Part shown: positions 17,124 through 25,534 of the stretch, in pieces
Layout: every line of letters begins with the position of its first letter
Numbering within the stretch: the stretch's first letter is position 1
Made by a program: the position numbers and the translations under genes
The notes under the pieces: generated by a model
What the model was told of the DNA's origin: nothing
The model's database searches: none
The model's input: only the letters and a program-made list of their open reading frames with translations
Assembly (NCBI GenBank): GCA_963797765.1
Contig: CAWCQU010000003.1
Location: 682,001 to 746,000, forward strand
Source: JBGPTK01 sp963797765
GTDB taxonomy: Bacteria; Acidobacteriota; Terriglobia; Acidiferrales; UBA7541
Direction: 5' to 3'
DNA length: 64,000 nucleotides

Positions 17124-18155
17124 TTACTTCTTGGATTGGAGAAGGCCCCAGAATTTGGTCAGCAAGCTCGGACGCTTTTCGGGAGTTGGAGTGGATACTG
17201 GAGGAGCCGAATCGGCAGAATCAGCCACTTTCTTCAGCGTTTTCAGCGGCAAGGGAATGCGAATCAATTGCCCGGCGCCAAGGTGCTCAGGATCTTTCAT
17301 TTCTGGATTCAAGGACCGAATTTGCTCCAAGAGTTGCGCGTCGAAATGGCCGACGTATAGAAGACAGATCATTTGCAGAGTTTCATTCGGTTCCACGGCA
17401 ACCGTGACCACTTGATTCTCGCCGGTCTCCTGCGGATCAGCGGGATAAGCGACGGTCGAACCCGCCGATTCGGAATTTTCTGGTTTGGGTGCCGCTGCGG
17501 TGGAATCCGTAGAAGCATCGGAAGGAGAAAAAGCCGAAGGCGCTGAAGACTCCGACGAAGCCGAAGCGGTTTCCTGCCATGACCTCGCGAGTTTCAGAAT
17601 GGAAGGAAAGAAATAATAACTTCCGCCGAGAAGCACGATGGCCAACCCGATTGTGGGGAATAGCCAGCGCCTGAGCAGTGATTTCGAATGCGACTTGTAG
17701 GTAAGCGGCTGGGAGTTCTGCCTGCGAACCATTTCGGAGCGCCAGGCAGCAGCGGCGGTGGCCGCGGCGGGGTGAATCGCCGGCTTCTTCGCTTGTGAAT
17801 TTGCCGCCGCAGCCATCGCAAGTGCTGGGGGCGCTTTTTCCTGCTCCGCAGGCACATACGGTTGCGAACCACCCGTTTCGAAGACAATTGGCGTCAGCAC
17901 CTCATCGACTGTTGGAGGAAAGACAGCCGCCGCGGGAGCGATTTCAGAAATAACTTTGGGGCTGGCAAGCGACATTGCTTCAAAAACATCCGTCTCCACA
18001 GGTTCGTGCTCGGGCGCCGCGGGTTCTTTTAATTCGGACACGGCGGGCTGCGGTTCCGGAAGCGGTTCCGCAGACAGAACCGTTGATGAGGCATCGCTAA
18101 ACTTTGAGAGTCCGGCCGGAACTGCAATCGCCGACTGGAGGTTCTTGCGCTGCAT
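17124..18155 (-). CDS. Membrane-anchored LysM protein, probably the C-terminal part of the upstream ATPase gene
   Basis: 343 residues in a frame that overlaps the ATPase ORF by 59 bases. It has an acidic Pro/Ala/Glu-rich linker (residues 20-130), one transmembrane helix (~165-186, LFPTIGLAIVLLGGSYYFF), a Ser/Ala-rich stretch, then a LysM domain (~249-300, VEPNETLQMICLLYVG...LNPEMKDPEHLGAGQLIRIP) that should bind peptidoglycan. No RBS precedes its ATG. The linker continues the pattern of repeats at the end of the ATPase ORF, so the two were most likely one protein of about 896 residues, split by a one-base insertion at GG (18131-18132). Confidence 0.8.
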   Translation of the reverse strand: MQRKNLQSAIAVPAGLSKFSDASSTVLSAEPLPEPQPAVSELKEPAAPEHEPVETDVFEAMSLASPKVISEIAPAAAVFPPTVDEVLTPIVFETGGSQPYVPAEQEKAPPALAMAAAANSQAKKPAIHPAAATAAAAWRSEMVRRQNSQPLTYKSHSKSLLRRWLFPTIGLAIVLLGGSYYFFPSILKLARSWQETASASSESSAPSAFSPSDASTDSTAAAPKPENSESAGSTVAYPADPQETGENQVVTVAVEPNETLQMICLLYVGHFDAQLLEQIRSLNPEMKDPEHLGAGQLIRIPLPLKTLKKVADSADSAPPVSTPTPEKRPSLLTKFWGLLQSKK

Positions 18156-19815
18156 CCGCGAAGACTTTCATATATTTTTCGACAGGTGAAGGCGCGGTTT
18201 CCGAATCAGCTTTTACACACGTTTCTGCGGGAGCGGCGGCAGCTACAACGGGATCCTTCACCGCATCCGTGAACACTTTTTCGAATTGTTGCGCGGACGA
18301 AGGCGCGGATTCCGAATCGATCTTGAAATGCGTTTCGGCCGGCGCAGCAGGAGCCGCAGCGGCATCGTTCACGACAGCCGTGAACGCTTTTTCGAATTCT
18401 TCAACGGACGGCGGCGCGGCAACTGCTTCAGCCGGTGCGGGTGCCGTCGCTGGAGCAGCCGGGGGCGGCGCTTGCGCGACTTCGGGCTCCGGATGAAGTT
18501 CAAGAAATACTTCTTGATACATTGCAAACGCAGGCTGGTCCTCAGTTCGCTCGACGGGATCGCGATCTTCCGCCGGCGCTGCAGCAGGGACTGGCGCTGG
18601 CGGGGCCGTAGGCTCCGGAGCGGCGCGACTCACAATTTCCGCGGTTTTATCAATGTCATCGGCGGCAGCGACTTCGGGGATGGACTCCCTCATCTTGGGC
18701 GGGGCCGCTGCAGCAGGGCCAGCGACCTGCTCCGCGGGGACTGCCAGCTCCCACGCGAAATCAGGTGCAGGATCAGGGACCTTCGCATCCGCTAGGGCCG
18801 GTGCTTGGCGTGCTTCCGCCTCGAAAGGAATGGCGCCGGCATCTTTGGAAAATGTATCCGAGAGGTGAGGTTCCGTGTCGTGCGCTTCCCCATTCAGGCT
18901 GGAAACGATTTTCTCTAGGATCGTCAAAACCGGTTGAGCGGAATCGCTCGAATCCATTTCCTTGGGCGAGGCTGCGATGGAAAGGGTGATTGGCGGCAGA
19001 GATACAGCCAGGCCGAGCCGGACGGCAACTTCTCGAATCAATCCCTCGTTTACGGTCAATTGGCCGCGCCGATGGGCCGCTGAGAGCGAACTATAGCAAA
19101 TGTTGTTGATGCTTCGCGGAACGCCGCCACTCAGTTGCGCGATCAACTTTAAGGCTTCTTGCGCGAAGATCGGATCGCCGGAGTATCCCGCGACGGTCAG
19201 CCGGTGTTCGATGTAGCAAGCCGTTTCGGACGCATTGAACGGCCGCAACTGACACATGACCGCAATGCGCTGGCGCAATTGCGCAAGCTGGCGCTGCCCG
19301 AGCTTTTCGGCCAGTTGGGGCTGCCCGGCCAGGACAATTTGCAGCAATTTTGTATTTTCCCGCTCGAAATTGGACAGCAACCGGATGGTTTCCAGGACGG
19401 AATCATCCAGATTCTGCGCTTCGTCCACCACCAGCACAAAACGTTTGCCGGCCAGCATCTCTTCGAACAGCACCTGGTTCAGCCGGTTGTGCATGGAGAC
19501 AAGGCTCATGCCGTCGGGCTGAATTCCCAATTCGCTGAGCAAATAACCGAAGAAATCGCGCGAATCGCACTGGGTTTGGAAAATGAAAGCGGTGCGAGCC
19601 AAATCGCGCAGTTCATTAAGCAGCTGGTAAAGGACTGTGGTTTTGCCCATTCCGGGCTGGGCGATCAGCGTCAGGAATCCACGGTCGTCCTGAATTCCAG
19701 AGGAAAGTTCGTACAAGGCATCACGATGGGTTTGGCTCGGAAACAAGTAGGCAGGATTCGGCGTGACTCCGAACGGCTGCTGTTGCAGCTGGAAAAATTC
19801 CAAAAACACAGCCAC
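18097..19815 (-). CDS. ExeA/GspA-like AAA ATPase with repeat-rich tail
   Basis: 572 residues from a GTG with AAGGAG upstream. Residues 1-270 are an ExeA-type AAA ATPase: FFQLQQQPFGVTPNPAYLFPS start, Walker A QPGMGKTT at 53-60, Walker B RFVLVVDEAQN at ~125-135 and the sensor region QIVLAGQPQL. Residues ~340-572 are low-complexity Ala/Pro/Glu with a ~38-residue repeat (FEKxFTxxVxD...APAETxxKxDSExAPS). In type II secretion, ExeA couples ATPase activity to peptidoglycan remodelling so that the secretin can assemble. The LysM domain encoded in the next frame fits that role. The frame break is described for the downstream ORF. Confidence 0.88.
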   Translation of the reverse strand: MAVFLEFFQLQQQPFGVTPNPAYLFPSQTHRDALYELSSGIQDDRGFLTLIAQPGMGKTTVLYQLLNELRDLARTAFIFQTQCDSRDFFGYLLSELGIQPDGMSLVSMHNRLNQVLFEEMLAGKRFVLVVDEAQNLDDSVLETIRLLSNFERENTKLLQIVLAGQPQLAEKLGQRQLAQLRQRIAVMCQLRPFNASETACYIEHRLTVAGYSGDPIFAQEALKLIAQLSGGVPRSINNICYSSLSAAHRRGQLTVNEGLIREVAVRLGLAVSLPPITLSIAASPKEMDSSDSAQPVLTILEKIVSSLNGEAHDTEPHLSDTFSKDAGAIPFEAEARQAPALADAKVPDPAPDFAWELAVPAEQVAGPAAAAPPKMRESIPEVAAADDIDKTAEIVSRAAPEPTAPPAPVPAAAPAEDRDPVERTEDQPAFAMYQEVFLELHPEPEVAQAPPPAAPATAPAPAEAVAAPPSVEEFEKAFTAVVNDAAAAPAAPAETHFKIDSESAPSSAQQFEKVFTDAVKDPVVAAAAPAETCVKADSETAPSPVEKYMKVFADAAQEPPVGDCSSGRTLKV

Positions 19816-20191
19816 GAACTCCTTTTCCGCCTAGGCCCGAGAGGCAGGCTTAGGAAGAATCCTGGTCTCCAGCGCCCCAAAGTGAGCGGGCGAAGACTTG
19901 GGCCTTCATCCAGGCCCCACCTTTGAACCGAACGCCAAAGCGAGTGCGAACACTCCTGGGCACCTGCGGGAAATCCCAGTTTGCTACAAAGTACTGGAGT
20001 GACGCAAGAGGCACTAAAGTCTGAGGTGAGAAAGCCCTGGTTCTGGTACTAAATGCTCCAGGGTACTTTTCTCGAAAGGGGGACAGTGGGCGCAGATCAG
20101 AGCAGAACCGCAGGGGGCTGAAGGGTCACTAAGGCTCCTTCAGCACACCCCTGAGCAGTTCGGAGTCGCATCTGGATGGTTCGACTTCGGA
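19816..20191. other. Upstream region of the ATPase gene, no gene seen
   Basis: About 375 bp. It contains a short hairpin near 20116-20143 (GGCTGAAGG...CCTTCAGC) but no T run. The interval must hold the promoter of the ATPase gene. Nothing else was recognised. Confidence 0.35.
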
Positions 20192-20530
20192 TTAGTGGTG
20201 GTCGTGATCATGATCGTGGTCATGATCATCCCAGTCGTGTTCGCTGTGCCAGCTATGGCCGTCCTCATCCCACCAGCGATGATAATGGTTCCAGCACCAT
20301 TCCCGGGCGTTGTTCAGTTCGTGTCGCCAGTGGTCAGCTTGTTTGCTGTTCGGACCGTGATGCTCGATGGCATCATGCAACTGGTGATCGGCGTGTGCAA
20401 TGCGCGACTGACAATCGTGTTCCTGGTCGGCCCGCGCTTGGGGAGCTCCGGCCAGAAGTAGGAATCCAGCCAGCGCCATGGCAGCGAGCGCCAGCTTTGC
20501 AAATAACTGCCAAGTGGATCTAGGTCGCAT
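20192..20530 (-). CDS. Exported His/Asp/Trp-rich protein, likely metal-binding
   Basis: 112 residues. A signal peptide covers 1-34 (AAMALAGFLLLAGAPQARA, cleavage before DQEHD). The mature part is short and helical, rich in His, Asp, Glu and Trp, with two cysteines (DCQSR and EWCWNHY) that may form a disulfide. It ends in an alternating tail WDDHDHDHDHDHH. Such His-Asp tails bind divalent metals (Ni, Zn, Cu). The role could be periplasmic metal storage or buffering, but no family was recognised with confidence. RBS AAAGGAGGA is excellent. It is a single gene with its own upstream region. Confidence 0.8.
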   Translation of the reverse strand: MRPRSTWQLFAKLALAAMALAGFLLLAGAPQARADQEHDCQSRIAHADHQLHDAIEHHGPNSKQADHWRHELNNAREWCWNHYHRWWDEDGHSWHSEHDWDDHDHDHDHDHH

Positions 20531-20761
20531 GAGCAGTACGTCCTCCTTTATTCGAAAGCCTGTGTGGCTCCTGCATCGGTATTAAGATGCATGGCGGACA
20601 ACCGTCGTCACGACGCAAATGAAGGAGCGGAGTAACATCGAGGAGCGTACTTCGATGCGCCTGGACTTCGCCGTCACAAAGAGGAACTGGGCCGGACGGG
20701 CGTGAGTAGCGGAGTGCGGAGTGCTAGGAGAATCCGCTCAACTGGATCAGGACGGGCGCCC

Positions 20762-21568
20762 ATGGACTCGATATCCAGCATTACCGCGATTCTACAAGAG
20801 GACTTTACACAAGAATCGGTAGCGGATTTTCCGGTACTCCGGCGGATTCCGTGCACGGCGGTAATCAAGTTCCTCGACTACTATGCTTCATTGGCTCCGG
20901 CGGAGCGGGAGTCGTTGCGGGGAGTCCTGGCGCGAATCGGCGCCATGCGATTCTTTCCGCCTCCACAGTTTGCCCAGGAAGTTCAGCAGCTTCGGATCAC
21001 GAATCTCGCCTATGCGGAATTTCTAGAGACGATGAAGTCCCAAACATTCGGCTACGGGCTTCGCTATAGCGGCGTGAAGATGACCAAGCTGATGGTCAAC
21101 GACGTCGAAACCATGGCGTTCATGGCCAACGAACGGTCCAAGCTAGGTTGGCAGCCGCGCGATGATCCACCGCGAACCCTGGTAAGTGATCCCGATCTCC
21201 GTAACCTCCATCCCGCGAAAGCGCCGCTCTTGCGGAAGTTGACCGGCTCAGCGCTCGAACAGCTATTCAGCACGGAAAAGAAGAAGCTCCCGGGCGGCGA
21301 GACGGGATACAGCGGAATCCTGGGGGACCGGCATCTCACGGTCTGGGTCGATTTCGGTTCCAGTCTCGCCCAACTGCGCTACGGCTTGAGCACGCCGGAC
21401 GCCGCGCGGAGGATTTTTGTCTCCCGCCTTTCGTTCGAGGATTTGTGGGTTACCAGCCTTGGTTGGGATTATTTGACGGAAGAAAACGCGGCAGGTTGTA
21501 TCGAGCTTCTTTGCGAACAAATCAAATATTTGGTTCAGCTAGTCGAGCGCATTCTGGCTTCCCAGTAG
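20762..21568 (+). CDS. Hypothetical cytosolic protein
   Basis: 268 residues from the ATG at 20762; a GTG at 20702 would add 20 arginine-rich residues with no RBS. No signal peptide, membrane segment or known motif. The composition is that of a folded, mostly helical protein (AVIKFLDYYASLAPAERESL, FLETMKSQTFGYGLRYSG) with an aromatic-rich C-terminal half (DLWVTSLGWDYLTEENAAGCIELLCEQI). It may relate to uncharacterised acidobacterial proteins. I cannot assign a family. Confidence 0.65.
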   Translation: MDSISSITAILQEDFTQESVADFPVLRRIPCTAVIKFLDYYASLAPAERESLRGVLARIGAMRFFPPPQFAQEVQQLRITNLAYAEFLETMKSQTFGYGLRYSGVKMTKLMVNDVETMAFMANERSKLGWQPRDDPPRTLVSDPDLRNLHPAKAPLLRKLTGSALEQLFSTEKKKLPGGETGYSGILGDRHLTVWVDFGSSLAQLRYGLSTPDAARRIFVSRLSFEDLWVTSLGWDYLTEENAAGCIELLCEQIKYLVQLVERILASQ

Positions 21569-21655
21569 AAGCAGACTGGGCTCGGGAATCGAGAGCATAA
21601 AACTTTTGCGTAGCTGGTCCGTCAGAAGGGAAGAGATTCGAAGGGGGAAACTTCC

Positions 21656-22820
21656 ATGAAGTCTGCGCTCAGAATCGTGGTGTTGATTTGCCTGGCGTTC
21701 GTGTGCCTCAACTCCGCGAAGGCCGAAATGTTGAAGCGGGATGCGGACCTTTCCGCGCCCGACGGGTTGAAACTTAAGGTTACGTATTTCTCCACCGGAA
21801 AGCCGGGACCTGGAGTTTTACTACTGCATCAGTGCAACCGCGAGCGCTCCACATGGGACGATCTAGCCACGCGGCTATCGCAGGCCGGAATCAATGTGCT
21901 CACCATGGATTACCGCGGGTATGGCGAAAGCGGCGGCGATCCGTTTAGCTCGCAGACTCCCGAGCAGCAAGCCGCCACTCAGCAAAAATGGCCGGGCGAT
22001 ATTGACGTTGCCTTTCAATATTTGCTCGCTCAGCCAGGGGTGGACAGAACGCAGATCGGCGCGGGCGGCGCCAGTTGCGGAGTGGACAATTCCATCCAAT
22101 TGGCCAGGCGGCATCCCGAGGTGAAAACGCTGGTATTGCTTTCTGGCGCCACCGATGACGCGGGCCGCGCTTTTCCTCGAGAAGTCGACGAATTTGCCCG
22201 TGTTCATTTCCGCGAGCGCGGACGATGGGGAGACGCTCGCGTACATGCGCTGGTTAATGGCCTTCTCGCGCGACCCGCAGGACAAGTTGGTGCCCTATAA
22301 AGCGGCGGGACACGGTACCGAAATGTTTAAAGTGGAGAAGGGCCTGGAGCCGTTGATTTTGGATTGGTATCAGGTAACGTTGCGGCAAGATCCTGTCAAA
22401 CAGAGTGCCGGAAAATTGTCTCCGCCTTCTGCTATGGCGGAATTCTGGAACGTTTTGGTTCAGCCGGGCGGCGCCGCGCGGGCCACGAAACTTTTCGAAG
22501 AGGCGAAAGCAAAAGACCCGAACGTTTTCCTTTTTCCAGAGCAGTCCGTGAACATATTGGGCTATACGCGTTTGCAGAAAGGTGAGACCAAGGATGGCAT
22601 CGCGATTTTGAAGCTGAACGAACTGGCATATCCGCGCTCGGCAAACGTCTACGATAGCCTGGGAGATGCCTACCTGGCCGATCATCAGAACGAGCTTGCT
22701 TTGCAATACTCGCAGAAAGCGATCGAGATGTTGAAACAGAATCCCCCGGCCAACGATGCCTTGGCCAACGCGATTCGCCAGAGCGCGGAGGCCAAAATCC
22801 AAAAGATCCAGCACCCGTAA
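21656..22820 (+). pseudogene. Exported alpha/beta hydrolase with C-terminal TPR-like region, frameshifted
   Basis: The first piece (21656-22175) has a signal peptide (residues 1-23), the oxyanion region GVLLLHQCNRERSTWDDLA, LTMDYRGYGESGGDP and the nucleophile elbow GGASCG (GxSxG). The frame then breaks between about 22160 and 22175. The second frame resumes FLEKSTNLPVFISASADDGET with the acid, AAGHGTEMF with the catalytic His, and continues into a TPR-like helical region (GYTRLQKGETKDGIAILKLNE, NVYDSLGDAYLADHQNELALQYSQKAIEML). One missing base near the CGCGC/TTTT run restores about 387 residues. It would be a periplasmic esterase/peptidase-like enzyme with a protein-binding tail. Confidence 0.8.
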
Positions 22821-22910
22821 GCGCACAGCCACTGAGGAGCGAAGCCCCATCCTTGCAACCGGGGATAGGGCTTCGTGAACCTCGGAAAATTACCTCGCAG
22901 CCTGTTTAGC

Positions 22911-23486
22911 TTATGCGCCGGACGCTGCGCTGGCGCCTTCCTTGGCTTTGCGAGCTTCTGTGGAATCGTAGCTTTCGCCGTAAATAGAGGGGACTTTCCC
23001 GCCCATGGGCCGCAGATACGTGGAGAGCTGCCCGCGGTGATGGATCGAATGGTTCAGGCCGAGCTGCAAATAGGCAATTGCCGGCATGAATAAGATCCCG
23101 CGGAAATCCACGGGCTTCAGTAATTGCTCGCTGGATAATTTTTCGAGACGCTGGAAGTTTTTTGCGAAGGAATCGGCGTACCATGCGGCGATGTCCGCCG
23201 AGGTGCGCACGGATTCCGGCCGCGGATTGGGACTCAGATTGAATTCTCCGGATGCCACCGCATCGAGAAAACGATTCTCGGAGGCGGCGATGTGCCAGGC
23301 CAGTTCGAGCGCGGTGCGGGCGACGCCTTCGGGGCGGTAGTCGCCCTTGTCGAGCGGAATCGCTTCGATCACGCTTTTGGTGGTGGCATGTTCCTTATAC
23401 AGGGTTGGCAAGCTGATCTTGTGCAGCAAAAACGTAACCTGCTCGGGCTGGAATGCACCGGCAACCGGCGCGGCCTGGGTGCTCAT
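22911..23486 (-). CDS. DinB-family protein
   Basis: 191 residues of the DinB/YfiT four-helix fold, with the metal-ligand histidines in ELAWHIAASENRFLDAV and GLNHSIHHRGQLSTYLRPMG. Members are metal-dependent enzymes, often thiol transferases or uncharacterised. The start is fixed by GAGGAGG seven bases ahead. It is divergent from the HxlR regulator. Two palindromic sites lie in the 124-bp gap, so the regulator very probably controls this gene. The C-terminal KAKEGASAASGA is a low-complexity tail. Confidence 0.9.
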   Translation of the reverse strand: MSTQAAPVAGAFQPEQVTFLLHKISLPTLYKEHATTKSVIEAIPLDKGDYRPEGVARTALELAWHIAASENRFLDAVASGEFNLSPNPRPESVRTSADIAAWYADSFAKNFQRLEKLSSEQLLKPVDFRGILFMPAIAYLQLGLNHSIHHRGQLSTYLRPMGGKVPSIYGESYDSTEARKAKEGASAASGA

Positions 23487-23535
23487 GGTTTCCTCCTCTT
23501 GATTATTTGAAACGGGCGGAATGGCCGCCCGCTTT

Positions 23536-23554
23536 CACTTGCAGTATGCAAGCG
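23536..23554. promoter_or_regulatory. Palindromic operator site 1 (DinB/HxlR intergenic)
   Basis: CACTTGCAGTATGCAAGCG, with inverted half-sites CTTGCA and TGCAAG around a 3-bp spacer. It is 37 bp centre to centre from a second, perfect copy, and both lie between the divergent DinB and HxlR genes. It is probably bound by the HxlR regulator. Confidence 0.75.
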
Positions 23555-23572
23555 AACGCACTCTAATCTATT

Positions 23573-23591
23573 CACTTGCACTTTGCAAGTG
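23573..23591. promoter_or_regulatory. Palindromic operator site 2 (DinB/HxlR intergenic)
   Basis: CACTTGCACTTTGCAAGTG, a perfect 8+3+8 inverted repeat, 20 bp upstream of the HxlR start codon. It shares the CTTGCA-N3-TGCAAG core with site 1. This layout fits negative autoregulation plus control of the divergent gene. Confidence 0.8.
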
Positions 23592-23610
23592 TTTTCCGGA
23601 TACTTTCCGC

Positions 23611-24048
23611 ATGGCGAACTCCACGCGGTCCGATTGTCCCGTCTCCTTCGGGTTGGATCTTTTCGGCGATAAATGGAGCCTGCTGATCGTGCGCGACCTG
23701 TTCCTCAACGGCCGGCAGCGCTACCAGGATTTCCTGAATTCCGGCGAGCGCATCGCCACCAACATTCTGGCCGAGCGCTTGGCGCGCCTCGAAAAATACG
23801 GTCTGATTCGCAAGTCCGGCGATCCCGCCAATAAAAAGCAGAATTTTTATTCCCTTACCAGGCAAGGGCTGGACTTGTCGCCTGTTTTGCTCGAGATGGT
23901 CATCTGGGGCCTGAAGCACAGCCCCGACCCCGCGCGCCGGAAAACTTTTCGCAAACGCCTGAAGGCCGATGAAGCCGGCGTGCGCAAGCAGATCGCATGG
24001 CGATTCAGAACTCAGGCGGGAAGGCCGGGTCAAGGAAATTCAAACTAA
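23611..24048 (+). CDS. HxlR-family transcriptional regulator
   Basis: 145 residues from the ATG at 23611. The frame is open to 23521, but that extension would cross both operator sites. CPVSFGLDLFGDKWSLLIVRDLFLNGRQRYQDFL, then IATNILAERLARLEKYGLIRK and FYSLTRQGLDLSPVL, is the HxlR winged helix. The single N-terminal Cys (DCPVSF) is the residue that senses thiol-reactive compounds in YodB/HypR-type members. It probably represses itself and the DinB gene by binding the two palindromes. Confidence 0.92.
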   Translation: MANSTRSDCPVSFGLDLFGDKWSLLIVRDLFLNGRQRYQDFLNSGERIATNILAERLARLEKYGLIRKSGDPANKKQNFYSLTRQGLDLSPVLLEMVIWGLKHSPDPARRKTFRKRLKADEAGVRKQIAWRFRTQAGRPGQGNSN

Positions 24049-24105
24049 CAGGCAGGCGATCCCTCTCTGAGTCCGCAATCAACGGATCTGGAAGGATTGT
24101 TTGGT

Positions 24106-24933
24106 CTACGGATGCCGGTGCAACACGTGCACAGCAATGTCTGGCCAGACTTCGCGAAACGTGTTGGTGACGGCGTCTCGCAGGATGGCGTAGGCATATT
24201 TGGTCGAGATCGCTCCCCACGTTCGAGTCTTGCTCGGGTAGTAGGAAATCGAGACGCCCTGGGCGATTCCCCTTCCCAACAGTTCGGAAGTATTGAAAGT
24301 GTTGTCACCGTCATAGTTCCTGGCCACCACAACCCGCGAAAGCGAATATCCGATACGACGCCACAAGCTCCCTTTGCCTAGCGCGAAATAGCGCTCATCT
24401 TGATGGAACACCGTGGGAAGGGCAAAGATCACCAGATAGTTGCCGTCCGTCTTATCCGCAAATCCACGCCAGTAATATCTTCCGAATCCGGCCATGCCTT
24501 TGCCGAGTTGCGAATGCGCATTGGTCCCTTCGGCGAGGGCTGAAGTGATCCCCACGAAAATAAACGAAGAATAGTCGAAGCTGTTCTGCGTGGCGATCAC
24601 GAAGGCTTGTTTGGCGGTTGGAGGCGGCGGGTTTGTCCCGGCGCTCACCGCGCGGAAATTGGGCATCACCCCCAGGATTCGCTTTGGTTGCGCGTTCGCC
24701 GCTGGGGTTTCTTGTTTTTCGGACGCCGTCGCCGCTTGCACCGGGTTGCCGGCGCTGCCGGATTTTCCGGATTGCTCCGTTTGGTTCCTTAGCGGCACGC
24801 CTTGCGGGTCGAAGGAACGGGGATCAGTGGATTCCGGCAGCACTCGTGGTGCCGAATAAGAAACCACCTCCTGGCCGCAGGCGAACGCACGCGGGGCCAA
24901 AAGGAGCAGTGCTAACGGCCAAAAAATACGCAA
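24106..24933 (-). CDS. Exported protein of unknown function, outer-membrane-like
   Basis: 275 residues from a TTG with GGGAGG upstream. It has a signal peptide (FWPLALLLLAPRAFA), a Pro/Gln/Ser-rich linker to about residue 80, then a folded region beginning PKRILGVMPNFRAVSAG with many aromatics (FGRYYWRGFADKTDGNYLVIF, DERYFALGKGSLWRRIGYSLSRVVVARNYDGDNTFN). The KRILGVMPNF opening followed by this pattern is one I remember from recurrent acidobacterial exported proteins with no assigned function. Alternating hydrophobic stretches would suit an outer-membrane barrel or associated protein. Confidence 0.7.
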   Translation of the reverse strand: MRIFWPLALLLLAPRAFACGQEVVSYSAPRVLPESTDPRSFDPQGVPLRNQTEQSGKSGSAGNPVQAATASEKQETPAANAQPKRILGVMPNFRAVSAGTNPPPPTAKQAFVIATQNSFDYSSFIFVGITSALAEGTNAHSQLGKGMAGFGRYYWRGFADKTDGNYLVIFALPTVFHQDERYFALGKGSLWRRIGYSLSRVVVARNYDGDNTFNTSELLGRGIAQGVSISYYPSKTRTWGAISTKYAYAILRDAVTNTFREVWPDIAVHVLHRHP

Positions 24934-24994
24934 GTCAGCGGCCTCCCAAGTCTGGTCTGCAATCCGAATTGTCCCGCACTTCCCGGATTTTTGG

Positions 24995-25390
24995 CTACTG
25001 GCTTGGGGCCTTGCGTTCCATCATCTTATCCAACATCTTTTCCATATTTTGCTGGCGCAGGGCTTGAAATTTCGTGAACTGGTCGGCTGTCATAATAGGC
25101 TTCACCTTGGCGTCAGTATCCTGATGAATGGCGCGCAGCTTCATGAGTTTCTGCAGGCGGGTTGAAGTTGTGTCATCCTTCAAATCCTTCATTTTCTGTC
25201 CTTCGTCGATGACCACGGGCAGGAGCTGTTTTTTCTGAGCTTCGGTGAGATTCAGGTCTGTGGACCACTGTTTGAGCGTGGCCATGGCTTCCGCTGGAGC
25301 TTTCGGGGCCTGAGCACGGACTCGTGGCACGGTGACTAGAATGCCGGCGAACAGGACGGCGAGGAGCGACATACTCGTACAGAGCTTCAT
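24995..25390 (-). CDS. Exported Spy/CpxP-like helical protein
   Basis: 131 residues with a signal peptide (LLAVLFAGILVTVPRVRAQ) and a mature helical hairpin starting LKQWSTDLNLTEAQKKQLLPVV, the LTxxQ-type motif of the Spy/CpxP family, ending with FTKFQALRQQNMEKMLDKMME. Spy-like proteins are periplasmic chaperones or stress sensors. The bacterial group is wide and the role here is inferred only. RBS GGGAGG is well placed. It is followed on the same strand by the exported protein 61 bp on, possibly one transcript. Confidence 0.78.
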   Translation of the reverse strand: MKLCTSMSLLAVLFAGILVTVPRVRAQAPKAPAEAMATLKQWSTDLNLTEAQKKQLLPVVIDEGQKMKDLKDDTTSTRLQKLMKLRAIHQDTDAKVKPIMTADQFTKFQALRQQNMEKMLDKMMERKAPSQ

Positions 25391-25534
25391 AGACTTTTCC
25401 TCCCTGAATTTTGTGGAGACATGAACGCGAGTTCGAACGGCGCCAGAGGGACGGTCTGTTATCCGATTCGACCCGGCCGGGAGTATATCGAAATCCGGGC
25501 CGTCTGTAATCCGGGAATTCGATGCAGCCAGTTT

